Source: Omphalotus guepiniiformis
Lineage: Eukaryota > Basidiomycota > Agaricomycetes > Agaricales > Omphalotaceae
Direction: 5' to 3'
DNA length: 64,000 nucleotides
Assembly: GCA_028554645.1 (NCBI GenBank)
Contig: JAQOOI010000011.1
Span: 360,965-424,964 of the forward strand
Numbering within the stretch: position 1 is the first letter of the stretch; every line of letters starts with the position of its first letter. The notes beneath the pieces are model-generated. The model was not told the origin of the DNA. It saw nothing but the letters and a program-made list of their open reading frames with translations, and searched no databases. The translations under genes and the position numbers were made by a program. Positions 1 to 11,600 of the stretch are shown here, in pieces.

Positions 1-498
1 CGGTGTATAAGGTTGATGAGTAGAGTGACCATTGGAGGTCTAAGATTGGGGCTTTGGTGAGGTTGGAGAGGAGACCGTAGTTGGTGTTTGGTGGGTATGT
101 TCTCCATAGTGCTGAAAGAGGTAAAAAGAGGGTGTTTAGTACCGCGTAGAAGAGAGAATTGAATACTAACTGACAGACACTTCTGTCCGCTGAACATGCA
201 GCTATATTTTGACCTGACGGGTCGAATCTACAACTCAAAATCTCTCCCTAGATACATTGTGCGTATGTGAAAATATATATCTTACTCCTTGAGAACATCT
301 GACACTTACTGAATGAGCCCCAGCCAAACTAACGATAGGTGCTTCTAGACTGCTGGTCCTCTGAACAGTCCTAATCAGACTTTTTGCACGAGGATCGTTA
401 TTTGAGGAAATAGCAATTTGATTTGAAGGCGGGGGCGTAGCCTTTGCTCGTTTAATGAGAGCACCTGGGGGAGGAGGAGAGCCTCCGCGTTTGGACAT
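1..498 (-). CDS. U5 snRNP 40-kDa WD40 protein (SNRNP40/Spf38-like), 3' part outside window
   Basis: Exons on the minus strand are 310-498, 175-247 and <1-111, with introns of 62 and 63 nt. The spliced reading gives a basic N-terminus starting MSKRGG, then SSLEAPIVSLAGAHS, GEILSCRFDPSGQNIAACSA and LWRTYPPNTNYG, which is the N-terminal part and first WD40 blade of the SNRNP40 family. In that family the protein is a scaffold of the U5 snRNP in the spliceosome. An upstream in-frame ATG at 513 would add five residues; I prefer 498 because MSKR is the usual start type. Most of the propeller lies left of the window. It is divergent from the Arb1-like gene. Identification rests on recognising the SLEAP-GH-FDP-SADR pattern. 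Confidence 0.8.
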
Positions 499-915
499 TT
501 TCAACTGAAGCAAGCTTGAAGGGAAGACGCCAAGTCAAGAGAAGCCTTTGCCACACATGTGCAAATATTCTGTTCAAAGAAGCTGCCTACCACGTGACCG
601 TTCTCAAAGAATTTAGGTTAAGTTAAGCTCAACTGGCAATCTCCTTCCATCTTTCTTACTTCTTGCATATCGGCCATCTCTACTGTTTGTCATTTTCATT
701 CATAGAGAAAGATAACTGCGCTGAAGCTTGAAGAACTTCACGGAGAACCACAGTAAGTTGTGTTTTGTTAGTTTCCTGATTCTTTGTCTGAAATCCGCCC
801 CTGTTTTCTTTCACCCCAGCGTCTAGCGCGTCTATTAGATACAAAGTCAAAATCTCTCTTTTTGTGAGTATTAGTCGCGTGAAGGACATCTCAATCTCTC
901 ATTCAAACGCTAGCT
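499..915. promoter_or_regulatory. Divergent intergenic promoter region
   Basis: This 417-bp space separates the starts of the SNRNP40-like gene (minus) and the Arb1-like gene (plus), so it must hold both promoters. It contains pyrimidine-rich stretches just before the plus-strand ATG. I see no clear TATA box. A short open frame at 680-889 on the minus strand looks like a chance ORF. Confidence 0.5.
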
Positions 916-3320
916 ATGACGACCAAAGCCACACACTTGTACACCTTTCCGCCGTTCCCTACGCCACCTGATGGTGTCGAGATCAAGCCGTACACAGAGT
1001 TTCAAGAAAGTGGCTACCAAATAAACGTACTCGAAGATGGTGTAGAACTTGACGGGCTAGGAATTCCGACCGTTGAGATACGCGCCAAGCACGGTACAGA
1101 CGAATGCAAAACCAACGCAAGGCCGAAGAAACGACAACCTGAACTTGTGGATTTGAAGAATCCTGATGGATCTCCCAGGGAGAAGATGTGGTATGAACAA
1201 TGGGAAGATACGGAGAGGTTGAGATATGTGGGTGGTTATGATACGTGAGTAAATCTACCAGCCTTTTCTTTCTTTGTTTCTTAGTAGTGATTGATTGGCT
1301 GTCTGGAAGGCGTGTATCTCGCGCCGATCGTATTCACGAAGCGACTACGGCATTCAATAGGCGCTCTTGGCCTCCTGTGAATACACAAGTACGCGCTCAG
1401 TGGGATCAGGTTCGTATTGCCGTTTCCGCGCACTGATATCTAATCCATCGACTCATCCATCCTGTCCTCAGTTTCAATTATTCGTTGGGATTCTCGTGAA
1501 CACACCGATATGGAACCTGAAATCGGGGGACAAGGAAGGGGATGAAGGTTCAGATGATGATGATGCTATCAGCGATGACGAAAATTCTCTCGCGCAGGAG
1601 CCTAAGAATATTAGTGTCAATATGACTCGGAATGAAGGTGGTAGTGGCGCGCGGGGTAGATTCAAACGACCTCGACCTCGACCTCCGTACGCTAACTATG
1701 GTAAGAAGCCTACCATAGTACACACTCAAGAAGAGGTACAGGAACTTTTAGCCGAGGCAGCAGAGGAAAAGGAAGAGCATCTGATGAACTTTTTGAACGA
1801 ACCTGCTAAAGGTGTACAAATCTTCCTTTCAAGTTATATGCGACGGCAAGGGTTACATTAGTCTGTCTTTTTCCTTGAATCTTAACACACGCACTCTTAC
1901 TAACAAATCGCGCAGCTCAGATCGTAACCTGGACATCCTTCCTCGCCTTCTGAATTTCTACATCCGATATCTCATCGGTAACCGCGTTCTTCCGGAATCA
2001 GAGCGTCAATTACAGAGTGCACTCGATGTTATTGAGCAAGCTCGTCAAGAGTTACCTCTGACGTCCAAGATCGCGAAGACTCTGCCGGACAACTTCAGTC
2101 GCGCTTGCGAAGAATGCTTTGGCGTGAAAGCCATGGATTACAAGCTAGCGATGGCCGAGGTTGATGCTACTTTCGTGCCTTACAAGCCTCCCAGCGACAC
2201 TGTTGTCTCATCGGAAGCTGCAAATGCAAAAGACACCCAAAACGTCGATGAGCAGGTAGAAAATGTAATTTCTCCGGCCCTGCAGCCCGAAATCACAACC
2301 TTCGAGATGAACGACGTTGCACCAGCAGCTGAAGTACCCGACGAGGAAATATTCGAGGAATCCCTAAAAGCTGGCAACATTCAGATTCTAAACACACCCT
2401 CTGACTCGGAACCCGCCGCGCCGAACCCAGAGTCCGAGTCGGCTCAAGCCCCTACATCCGAATCCGAATCCAACACCGAAGGCCCGCCAAAGGTTCAAGT
2501 TCAGGTTCAAGAAACCTCTGACACCTGGGGTGATTCCGGTTCCGGTTCATGGGGATCCGATATGCCTACTGTTGGTTCAGAACAATGGGACACTCCAATC
2601 ATCGAATGGGCTATTCCCGAACCAGAAAATCTTCTGAAATTCCTTGGACCTACCGCGTTACCCTTAACTCATACCTCAGGCATCGTCGAGTGGTCTGTGC
2701 GTCGTATTAAATCTATCACCATCCCTCCTCCTCTTGCAGGCAATACACAGGCGCAGCAGCAACAGCAGCCGAAACGTAAAACCGAAGAGAGCGCGGCGCC
2801 GGTGGAGCCTGATCCTGAAACGGTGGAAGAGGAGTTGGAGAGGGGTTTAGCGCAGGTTGTGTTGGAACCTTGGATGGAATGGGAAGACCCATCGGAAGAA
2901 CCTCAGGCTTGTAAACCTAGGATTTTGGCGAGTTCGAGAGGGAAGGTGGTGGTGCAGGATGGGGTGAGTTTTGATGGTGATACCAAGGCCAAGGCGATGA
3001 CTTTGGTGGGTGGTACTGAGGAATCGGGGTCTGCGGCTTCGGGTTCGAAAGGCAAGGTTTTTGATCCTCTCAAGGATGAGATTGTGTTGCTTGTGGAGCC
3101 TGAGAGCGCGAAGGTCTTGCGTGTTGGGATGGGTCTTGGTGGGTCTTGGGTGCAGATTGCGAGGATTGGAGATTTGGAGGGAGGAGAGACGGGAGCGAGT
3201 ACTAGTGTGGAGGCTAGAGAGAAGGGGAAGTCTAGGAGTAAGAAGGGCAAGAAGAGCAGGAGGTTCTGGTATATGAATGAGTTGATGGTTACGCTGACGA
3301 GCTACCATCTTGTTGGATAG
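916..3320 (+). CDS. Arb1-like subunit of the Argonaute siRNA chaperone complex
   Basis: Four exons, 916-1244, 1310-1409, 1472-1860 and 1916-3320, give 740 aa with every junction in frame (introns of 65, 62 and 55 nt). Family-like segments are an N-terminal block around WYEQWEDTERLRYVGGYD, then FVGILVNTPIW, then FLSSYMRRQGLH joined to YSDRNLDILPRLLNFYIRY, ELPLTSKIAKTLPD and FSRACEECFG, and a C-terminal LTHTSGIVEWSVRRIK and FWYMNELM. This matches fungal Arb1, which in fission yeast binds Argonaute and holds duplex siRNA during heterochromatin formation. The middle (about residues 400-520) is a low-complexity Ser/Glu/Pro-rich linker. The first intron uses an unusual acceptor (GGAAG), chosen because nearer AG sites lead into a stop. 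Function is by family only. Confidence 0.65.
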
Positions 3321-3607
3321 GATTCACTTTAGTTTTGATTCGCCGTTCTTATCCATCGATGTTCATTGTTGCCATTCACCTGAGTGTCTGTTATCTTTTG
3401 TGTGTACTTCTACTCTTTATCTCTCATCATGCTTCATTGCTATTGTTCTAGTATATTTTAAATAAATGTTATGTAGCATCAATCTCAAGATGACAAATCT
3501 GATATTATTAAAAGTAGTACACGCAGCTACCTCTAGGCTTGGTACAGGTACAGGTACAAGTAGTCTTTCCCTCGACAATAATTACTAGCTGCTACATAGC
3601 TATCTAA

Positions 3608-4352
3608 TCACAAGCCAGCTGATTGGGAGCCAATGTGGTGTGCAATAAGCACACGCTTCGCATCAAATGTCGCCCCTCCAGGAACATTGATATTATACCC
3701 ATCAAGGTAAGCTGTAATTTGTGGATGGGTTAAATTAGTGACGTCTCTGTGATTCGCCAATACAGGCAAATTCTAGTACATTAACTCAGTTACAGAACTT
3801 GAGGACCGGAAATAGGCCACTCACATGATCTTGGACAGGATGACTGCCATCCGCAAACAGGACAATGTCATATGGATGACGATATCCTTCTCCACAGATT
3901 CCATTATGGAGCTGGAGGGTGAAGCATATATGAGCTTCAAGCTGAATTTTTTGACAATAAAAACTCACTTTAATGAGTTTCTGCTCAATGGGCGCCAGGG
4001 CTTGTGCTATTGCAGGTGCAAACCAAGGTGGTGCGACAGCTACACTGAAATTATATACTCAGTGAAGACATTGAAATAGATGAGAAGCCACCTGGCCCTG
4101 CCCTCGCCGCAATAAGGGCTTGATGATACTCTTGGGCCGCGGAAATGTCCATCACCGAATTCGCACTCGCATTCTGAACCACTGATAAAGAGCATGAGAA
4201 CGTGGAAAGGCGAGTTGAGCTGATTTACCATAGGCGGTATTTAAATGAGCGATGTATGCGTTGGCGATTTGAACGTCAAGGGCTGTAGGAGGGTTGGCGG
4301 GTGGCAGTGGTACATTTACGCCCACAGCGTTCTGAGGTGGCTGGATGTTCAT
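3608..4352 (-). CDS. Mug135-C-like small protein
   Basis: Five exons on the minus strand, 4229-4352, 4092-4181, 3969-4039, 3825-3911 and 3608-3772, give 178 aa; an ATG at 4391 would make it 191 aa. The C-terminal half reads LHNGICGEGYRHPYDIVLFA, DGSHPVQDHNLPVLAN, LTHPQITAYLDGYN. This is the pattern (GDG, PYxxVPFADG, HNLPxL, YLxGY) of a large Agaricomycete-specific family usually named after the fission yeast Mug135 C-terminal domain. Molecular role is unknown. The Pro-rich N-terminus has no signal peptide. Introns of 47-57 nt are canonical. It lies downstream of and in the same direction as the biotin ligase gene. Confidence 0.6.
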
Positions 4353-4692
4353 AGTGAGGTCGTGGTGGATCGAGGTCAAGTTCGTGCGCAATATAGTCGG
4401 CGCAGCGAATTATATATGCTGCCATGACATATCACATGATTATGGCGTGACTCGCGTTGTGCGTCATCGGACGACTTGGTCTGCGTGGGCTAAGGAACCA
4501 GTACTGTTATAGGGGTTCAAAGTGGTAGGATTTCCCCATTCCGTTGAAGGACAAACGAGTTCTTGAAGTCACTTGCAACCTGCAATATATACATACATCT
4601 GAACAGCCCATATTCATGTGAACTTCACGACGCTAATTGCCTTTTTTTAATTTACTTCCTAAATCCCCTCCTCCTCTTCCCATCACAAAAAA

Positions 4693-6877
4693 TCAAACCG
4701 AAGTCTTAGTCTTAATCATCCCCTGCATCATATCAAAACTATTCGTCCCAGGTTGTAAATCAATAAACTTCAATGATCCCCCTCCCCAACCCGCACGTTC
4801 AGGTAACGTCCTCATCAACCCATGATCAAGCGTAATCCCGCATATCCTCACCGCAACGGGCGGCGTAACAGTTTGTAATGTGACGAGTTGGTCAGAGTGT
4901 AGCCATCGTTCGAGGTATAGATCTAGGAAAGGAGAAAAGTCGCCGTTGCTTGAGATGAAAGGTGTGAAGAAGGTGGTGAAGGTGGTTAGAATTGCTGCGG
5001 CGGTTTTTTCGGTTGTTAGTTTGCGTGAGGGTGGAGATGGTGAGTTGGGGTTGGGGGAGGTGAAGGTGGATAATGGTGGTGGTGGTGTTGGGAATGCAGA
5101 TGATGGGGCTGGGATAAGCCGATCAAGGCAGTAGATGGGTGGTGGTGTCAAGACGTTCACCCCGCAGCCTGTAGGTGGATAAAAGTAAACATCATGAAAC
5201 GAAAATAGAATATATAGATTAGACTCGCCTATAACTACATTTATTACACCATCCCCAGAACTAGTACTCACTAAAATCCCACCAACCTTCCTCATCTGCA
5301 TAACACCATCCTTGTCTTCTGTTCCCTCTCCTACAATGTACAAATCATTAGGCCACTTGATCTTCACCCTGCTCCCGAGCTCGTCTCCGAGAATTTCATC
5401 CGACCGACATGCCTCGACGACAGCAAGCGCGAAGAGATATTGTATGAAGACGAGTTTGGTTGTAGGGAAGGATTCAGGTAGACGGAATTGGACGGAGAAT
5501 TGGAGACACCCAGAGGGGGATATCCAGGCGTTTGAGCCGCGGCCTCGGCCTGCGAGTTGGTGAGAGGCGAGAGAGAGGAAGGGAGTTGGGATGTGGGTAA
5601 GGATGTGTTTGTTCCTGTAATTACAAGAGAGAAATATGAAGTTGACGTTGTATCGGAAAGTTGGGAGGGACTTACTTATCTAACAAGGTTTGTGTACTCG
5701 TAACCACCTCTCCGTAGAACATCAGATCGCCTGGTGCCCATGTCGTTGGCGAAGAAAGCGTTGATAGAGCTTTCTTCCCCTGAAAATGAGCAAGTGATTG
5801 AAAGAATAGTTCGAGATCGAAAAGTGGTGTGAGGTCGCGAGGGGGAAGTTGGCCATCGGTACACACGACGACGTGTTTGTTGTTTTCCTTCTCATCACTT
5901 CCCTCCCCAGCAGAGACAACACTCCGTAACAGCTCCTTCGCCTCACCAAGCCCATGAAACTCAAACGTATCAGTCTCATCCTTCAACACCATCCTCCCAT
6001 CCTCTCCCCGCGAAACACCGAGGTTCTCCACCGCACTCTGCACCAATGTCTTCTTCAATGGCGTAGAAACAAGAAACTGGGGTAATGGACGAGCGGAGAC
6101 TTCGTATGATGATGACGAGGGAACATGTAATCCTAGCTCGGAAAGGGTATCTCGGAGGATTCCAAGAGATGAAGGAGGTAGAAACTCGACACTTGGAGCC
6201 CAGAAAGCAATTTTTCCGGGTCCTACGGTGTATTTCAACGCTGCAATCTCTCCTTTCATCCCATTTGTCCCATTGACACCCTCCGAAGAGTCGCCTCCAC
6301 TAGCGTAAGTCGCTAGGACCTCCACGTTTTTCGTTTTATCATCGATATCGTCGAACCTAGGTGGTTCAGCATCGAGATCCACATCGACTTCATCACCTTT
6401 TCGAGACTTTACTCTATACTTGAATTCCTTGGTCGTATTGGTCGTAGTAGCCGTCGATGACTCTTCCCGCGTACGGAATTTATTGGAAATAGGAAAGATC
6501 GAAATCCCATTCAACCTATTAACAAACCGAAACGCATACGAGTCATCTGCATCAAAAACACCTCGAGATAATTTCGCTGCTGTCGATAAACAAAGTACCG
6601 AACCACCTTGCTCTATAAATTCGTTGATAGGTGGTGCGAGGTGTGGTGGTAGTAGTGTTTTGCCACTTAAGAAACGGTTGGTACCTGTCTGTGCTTGACA
6701 TTCGGGTACGACGAGTAAAGCGCAGCCTGCTGTCCATGGTTGGGTTTGTAGTACTTGAACTGGTATTGGTTGGACGGTGTAGTGGGGTATTAGGAGAGTT
6801 GCGAGAGCGTTTATGGTTTCTTTTAGAGATATTGAGTTGATTTGGGGCCCTGAGTAGACGAGAACGTTTAGTTTCAT
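4693..6877 (-). CDS. BPL1: Biotin-protein ligase (holocarboxylase synthetase)
   Basis: Exons 5676-6877, 5229-5614 and 4693-5168 give 687 aa, close to the yeast enzyme (about 690 aa). The N-terminal 400 residues are the glutamine-amidotransferase-like BPL_N domain (MKLNVLVYSGP; VVPECQAQTG; FIEQGGSVLCLST). The catalytic domain follows with GRGRGSNAWISP (biotinyl-AMP loop), FSVQFRLP, KIKWPNDLY, KVGGILVSTS and VIGCGVNV, then a C-terminal domain ending about 4693. The enzyme activates biotin with ATP and transfers it to carboxylases such as pyruvate and acetyl-CoA carboxylase. The start at 6877 (MKLNV) is preferred over 6916 because the family starts there. The second intron (5169-5228) is 60 nt, in frame, and begins with GC rather than GT; see findings. 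Confidence 0.93.
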
Positions 6878-7727
6878 GGGTGAAAGTGATAGAAACTGTG
6901 TTTTGTTATCGATCAATCTATTTCGTGTAGCTTCAATAAATTAATAAAAAGTATTCCTCATGTATGTACAACAATGTTTTTGCTGTCTCAACAAAATATC
7001 CAGCCCTTCGCAGCCTCTTCTGCTTCAAACTTCATTCAAAGTTCTCCAGCGCCGCAGTGGCTCTCTTGGCTCTTCTCCATAATGACACACATCAACAGGA
7101 TCGTCAGAACGACAAAAAGACGCAACTATCCAGCAACCAGAATCATAATTGGAGGTCACGATGAGATATGAGATAGGCATTAGAGCCAGGGGCCTTTGCA
7201 AAAATTGTCGCCATCACCACGCAGAATCCGCTAGCGCTCTGTAGGAATTCCGTATGCTGGCAAGCCACAGTGCTCAGGCCACGTCGCCACGTCGGGGGAG
7301 GAGTTTCCCAAGGTGCCTGCAAGCCAGTCAGTCAATATAGTGACTTCGCATTTAGCCTGGGACCTGGGTGTGTGTACGTCTTGAAATTTCAACTTCGATC
7401 TGCCTGTATGGCAACCTTTTAGTTATATGCCAGGGAGTATTGTTGACCGTATTTCAGCGCAGGCATTGAGCAAGTTGAAGATGACCGTGACTGCTCAAAC
7501 AGGAGGGCTTGTCGATGTACGATGCGTCAGTAGTGGAGGGTTCAGAATCTCTACTTCAAAAACGACCCTGCAACGACCCCTAACGACTCCCGGTCTACCG
7601 GGCATCGGAACAAAGAACTCGCGAACTCGGAGCGGATGCTCGGTCGGAAACCAGAGAACATATTGGCCCTACTAGTACTAGGCTACACGCTCGAGACCTT
7701 TCCCATCCAAGTACCAACGAAGCTAGG
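6878..7727. other. Intergenic stretch, no supported gene
   Basis: About 850 bp between the divergent biotin ligase and four-TM protein genes. Short overlapping frames exist (for example 6964-7171 and 7427-7675), but they have no recognisable domain and no consistent splice sites. It should contain both promoters. Confidence 0.5.
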
Positions 7728-8144
7728 ATGCCGTCTGCATCGACATACACTATCGCAATCTTCGGCTTAATAGCCTCCAGTGCAGGCTTATACGGCCTCG
7801 TCAATCCTGCCGGATTAGTTAAAAGCAGCGGAATAAGATGGATCGAAAGTTCTTCTCGGCCAGACACAGACTTGACCATATTCTACCAGACTGGCTCCTC
7901 ATTAGCTGCTCTAAATGTGGGCGTTTATTACATGCTGGCCGCATATAGTGGATGGCACCGGTTCTATGTCTTCACCGTTCCGTTTCGATTCCTTACTGCT
8001 TATGTAGTTGCGTACAGAATACATTGTGGAGAGGTTGACCAGAAACTTGGGGGACTGGTGTGGTTTGAAGGTTTGGGTGCGCTTGTGACGTTAGTTGCAC
8101 TGGTCCTAGAGAGACCGGGAAGTGGAGACAAGAAGCGAGTGTAA
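7728..8144 (+). CDS. Small four-TM membrane protein of unknown function
   Basis: A single open frame of 138 aa starts with an ATG (MPSASTYTIAIFGLIASSAG) and ends in a basic tail (GSGDKKRV). Four hydrophobic segments lie at roughly residues 6-26, 51-73, 80-100 and 106-128, so it is likely a small integral membrane protein. The loop between helices 1 and 2 carries WIESSSRPDTD. I do not recognise the family. The absence of introns is unusual among its neighbours but acceptable at this length. The overlapping minus-strand frame at 7595-7879 is a shadow. Confidence 0.55.
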   Translation: MPSASTYTIAIFGLIASSAGLYGLVNPAGLVKSSGIRWIESSSRPDTDLTIFYQTGSSLAALNVGVYYMLAAYSGWHRFYVFTVPFRFLTAYVVAYRIHCGEVDQKLGGLVWFEGLGALVTLVALVLERPGSGDKKRV

Positions 8145-8678
8145 AGGTGAGTTCATCCAGTGACTGTTTGAACGCAGGGCTGAAGTGTTTGTTGAGTAGG
8201 CGCCTGACGATATGACTCATCGAATGAGTCACCACCTTACATAATATTTGTAGATCACTTTTACGTACATACTATAAAGGGGATTGTGCGCGCCTCATTG
8301 GTTCCTTCTGCTCTTTGTCGTCTTCAACGACGAGCAAACGTGTTTCTCGGAACTTTCCAATTCTTCAATACTAGTTTTACTTCCAGACTTTACACTGTCG
8401 CTCCCAAGCATCTTGTCTGTGATCATCACGGCGTCGCTCGATCTTTAGAATCATTGCCATTGAAACGTTCGAGGAATTTCAGTTGTCTTTGTACTGTTCG
8501 CGCATCAAGTAACAATCGAGAATTCTACCCAAGCTAGATCTTCTACAGGGTGAGCTGGTTGTACAGTTCTTTTCCAATTCGCACTGCTGAGCGCCAAAAT
8601 AGATAGAATCAGTCACCTCAATAGCTTTTCCTACAGCTTTAACCTGTCCATCATCATTTGGTACATAAATAGTAACAT
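8145..8678. other. Intergenic region upstream of the PARP-E2 gene
   Basis: A TATA-like CTATAAAGG sits near 8271-8279. The remaining frames (8286-8537 plus, 8479-8700 minus) have no recognisable domain, although a short upstream exon of the PARP-E2 gene cannot be excluded. Confidence 0.35.
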
Positions 8679-11600
8679 ATGCCAGTGAAAACTCGTTCAC
8701 GGACAGCCGCGAACGTGTCCCTTGGCATCCAAGATTCGCTATCAGAATTGGAGACGCGACGGAATAAACGACAAAAGATTGAAAGAGGTGTGTCTCGACA
8801 GATTGTTGTGGTAACTATGCGCGTCGTCTCAATGTGTTTTGTATCACCAGACATCTCTCTCGATATGAACGTAGATGATGATCAAGCCGCGGACACTGGC
8901 GTGGATGATTTCATCGAAGTTCACGACTCGCTTGCGGATCCGGTTGCACAGCAGAACCTACCAAATCAAACGGTTCAAAATGGTACATACTTTACTTCAA
9001 CAGCATCCATTACATATCTTTCGTCACTTTTATTGACTATGCTTACGGACGCAGGTGTTTCCGCGCTCAGGTCATCAGGTCCTGATGTCGCTGCTCTAGC
9101 AGCGAAGAACGCGAATCTGAAAGGCAGAAAGAGGTTCAATGCTGATTTAGAAGACATGAAAATTGCTTGCGAGACAGGCTTTGTTGTTCATGGTTACAAG
9201 CTCAACAGTATGTCTCATACTCACGGTTTTCAATCAAGTTAGCCCCTAATATTCTATCAGAGATTAGAGCTGGAGACGACGAAGGTTGTTTTGAAGTCTT
9301 TATTCGTACTGAGGCTGGAGCTCACGTTTTGAGTGCCAGTATCATGATATCTGACACGTAACAGTATGACATACTGGGATCTCGCTCGTGTTCATAATCC
9401 TTCTATTTAGACACGTCGGATTATCCCAAAAACCACACATACCTTTCGTATTCTCTCGATTCCGACCTTGCATCCAACATTCAGGATATAGTTGAAGGCA
9501 TGGCCGCACTTCCCGCAAAACCGATTGCCGAGACAATCAATAAAGTGCTATACAACTTAAACAAATCTCTGTCTATGACCTCCGCCACGCAGAGTGACGA
9601 CGAGGAAGTCGAGGATGAAGACGAGGACGATGAAGTAAATGCATACTACGACGAAGACGACGACAATATCTTTGTTTCACTCTCCAACGCAGGGCCCAGG
9701 CTTCAACTAGGCCGAATGCAAAGGTTCGTGTTTGTCCGTCCATTAAGCGTATGACTGAGCCTTACCTTTGATCTCTGCAGTGATTTTATTGATGTGGTCG
9801 CGAGCACGTACAGACCGGGACTCATTCGGTTCGGAGGGGACGATTTCTCCATTAGCGTTTCGCTATCTGTGATACAACTCGCAGATTCTATACCCGCACG
9901 TGCCCTCATGGCTTGGGACCGCCGTTTACTCTCTAGGTCGCAACACCTCGTGCTACTGATATCAGGCTTCAGAAGCACTTATCCTCCTTCTCTCGAATCG
10001 AGTAAGATCACTTTCAAGGTCGGTTTGAGTGGCAGTTACAAACCCAGCAAGGATCATGCTCGGGAAGCGTGTAGGAATTTCGGGCTTATTACGATGGATG
10101 CTGAGGATCAGTTGCGCATTGCGAGAGAGAAGGCGGAGGCGGAAGCTGCTGTGTTAGGGGATGTAGATGATGAAGACGATGAGACGGATTTCTTTGCTGT
10201 GAATACCGTACCACACGCCGAAGAGGAGGAAGAAGATAGAGGCGATGATGAGGAGAGGTTCGATGAATTCAGTTTGAGTTCCTCATTGGAATCACTTATG
10301 GATCAGGCGTTCATGAAGCTTGTGCAGATTAGAAGGAGGCATAAGCTCGGATGGGCTGGTGCTGAGGTGGTCTTGTCGGAAATGGGGAAGAGTCAGTTAA
10401 GAGAGGAGGTGGTTCTGCAATCGAACAAAGCGGTGCGTTTGATTTATTCTTTTGGCCATTCCGTTAGCGATGCTGATGATTGTGCTATCAGGAAATTCTA
10501 GCAGCAGATAAAGAAGAACGCGATCTTATGACGACGAATACGCTGCCTCATGACCCTCTTCAAGGCTTGGAAGAAGACAGTGATATAAATCTACCGCTAA
10601 CAGCATTTTCGTATCTCATAAGGCGATTGACGGTGCGAAACGCTTTATTGTTGTACCCCTGCTTGTGGCTGACAGCATCTATGAAAATCATCTAGCTGTG
10701 CACGCGTTTTTGTATCGTGTGTCATAATAAACTCAACAACAACTTTGAAGCCCTCAAACCCTACGTCTGCGATTCCAAATTATGTTCGTATCAATATTAT
10801 TCACTGAACTTGGGTCCGTCTCTCGAAGTACGTCACTTCTACCGTTTACTAGTCTGCTAGCTTACGGACGCGGGTTGCAGTATGAGATCATTCACAATCC
10901 TCAAACAGTTGACCTTCTTGTCTCTATTGCGTATTCTGCCGCCATCGAAGGTGTCCTCGATGAACCTCTTCCTATTGGGATGGGTCTTCGTGTACCTTTA
11001 CCGGATACATCAAGAGTATCATCTCAACCCTTGAGACATCCGGGCTTACCCATGCTGGCAATGCCGGTGCTGCCAGATCCAACACACCCAGCTCCGTCAG
11101 TGACGCAGCGTAAGCCTAAAGTGGCGAAGGATGGGTTATGTGAGTTTGATGAATTGGATATAATGCAGGTCAGTGCTCGGGAGTATGATAAGAGCGCATA
11201 TATTCACGTATTGTTTTGAATAGATGAGAGCGTCAGTAGCGCAGTTGATTGATACCTTGCCCGCGGTAAGTTCTTGCTGGTATTAATATTGTGGCATTCT
11301 TGCTCATTTTTGGATGTAATTCATAGATTGATGACATGAAGTTCGTTTTTCTTTCTGCTGTTGAGAGTAACCTTCTTGGAATTTACATGTATGCGTGGTG
11401 CAGGAAATTTCTAGAACGCAAGGTCAAACCTGGAAAATCGAAGCCGAAATTGAAAGAGATGGACCCTAACGTTCTCGCTGCTGCTTGGCAAATCTTGCGA
11501 TGGTGTGTGTAATGTCTTTTAACCGGAGACTCACCGTTGATGTCGTATTTGATGTCGTGTTTAAAGGTGTGTAGGGTCTTGTACGGCTTATCTAGAACAA

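Noticed and set aside
2847..3308. Long minus-strand and alternative-frame ORFs over the Arb1-like gene
   Set aside because: They are shadows of a coding exon with biased composition; no domain and no conserved start.
6964..7171. Two overlapping plus-strand ORFs
   Set aside because: Both frames open over the same stretch with no domain, typical of chance ORFs in an intergenic region.
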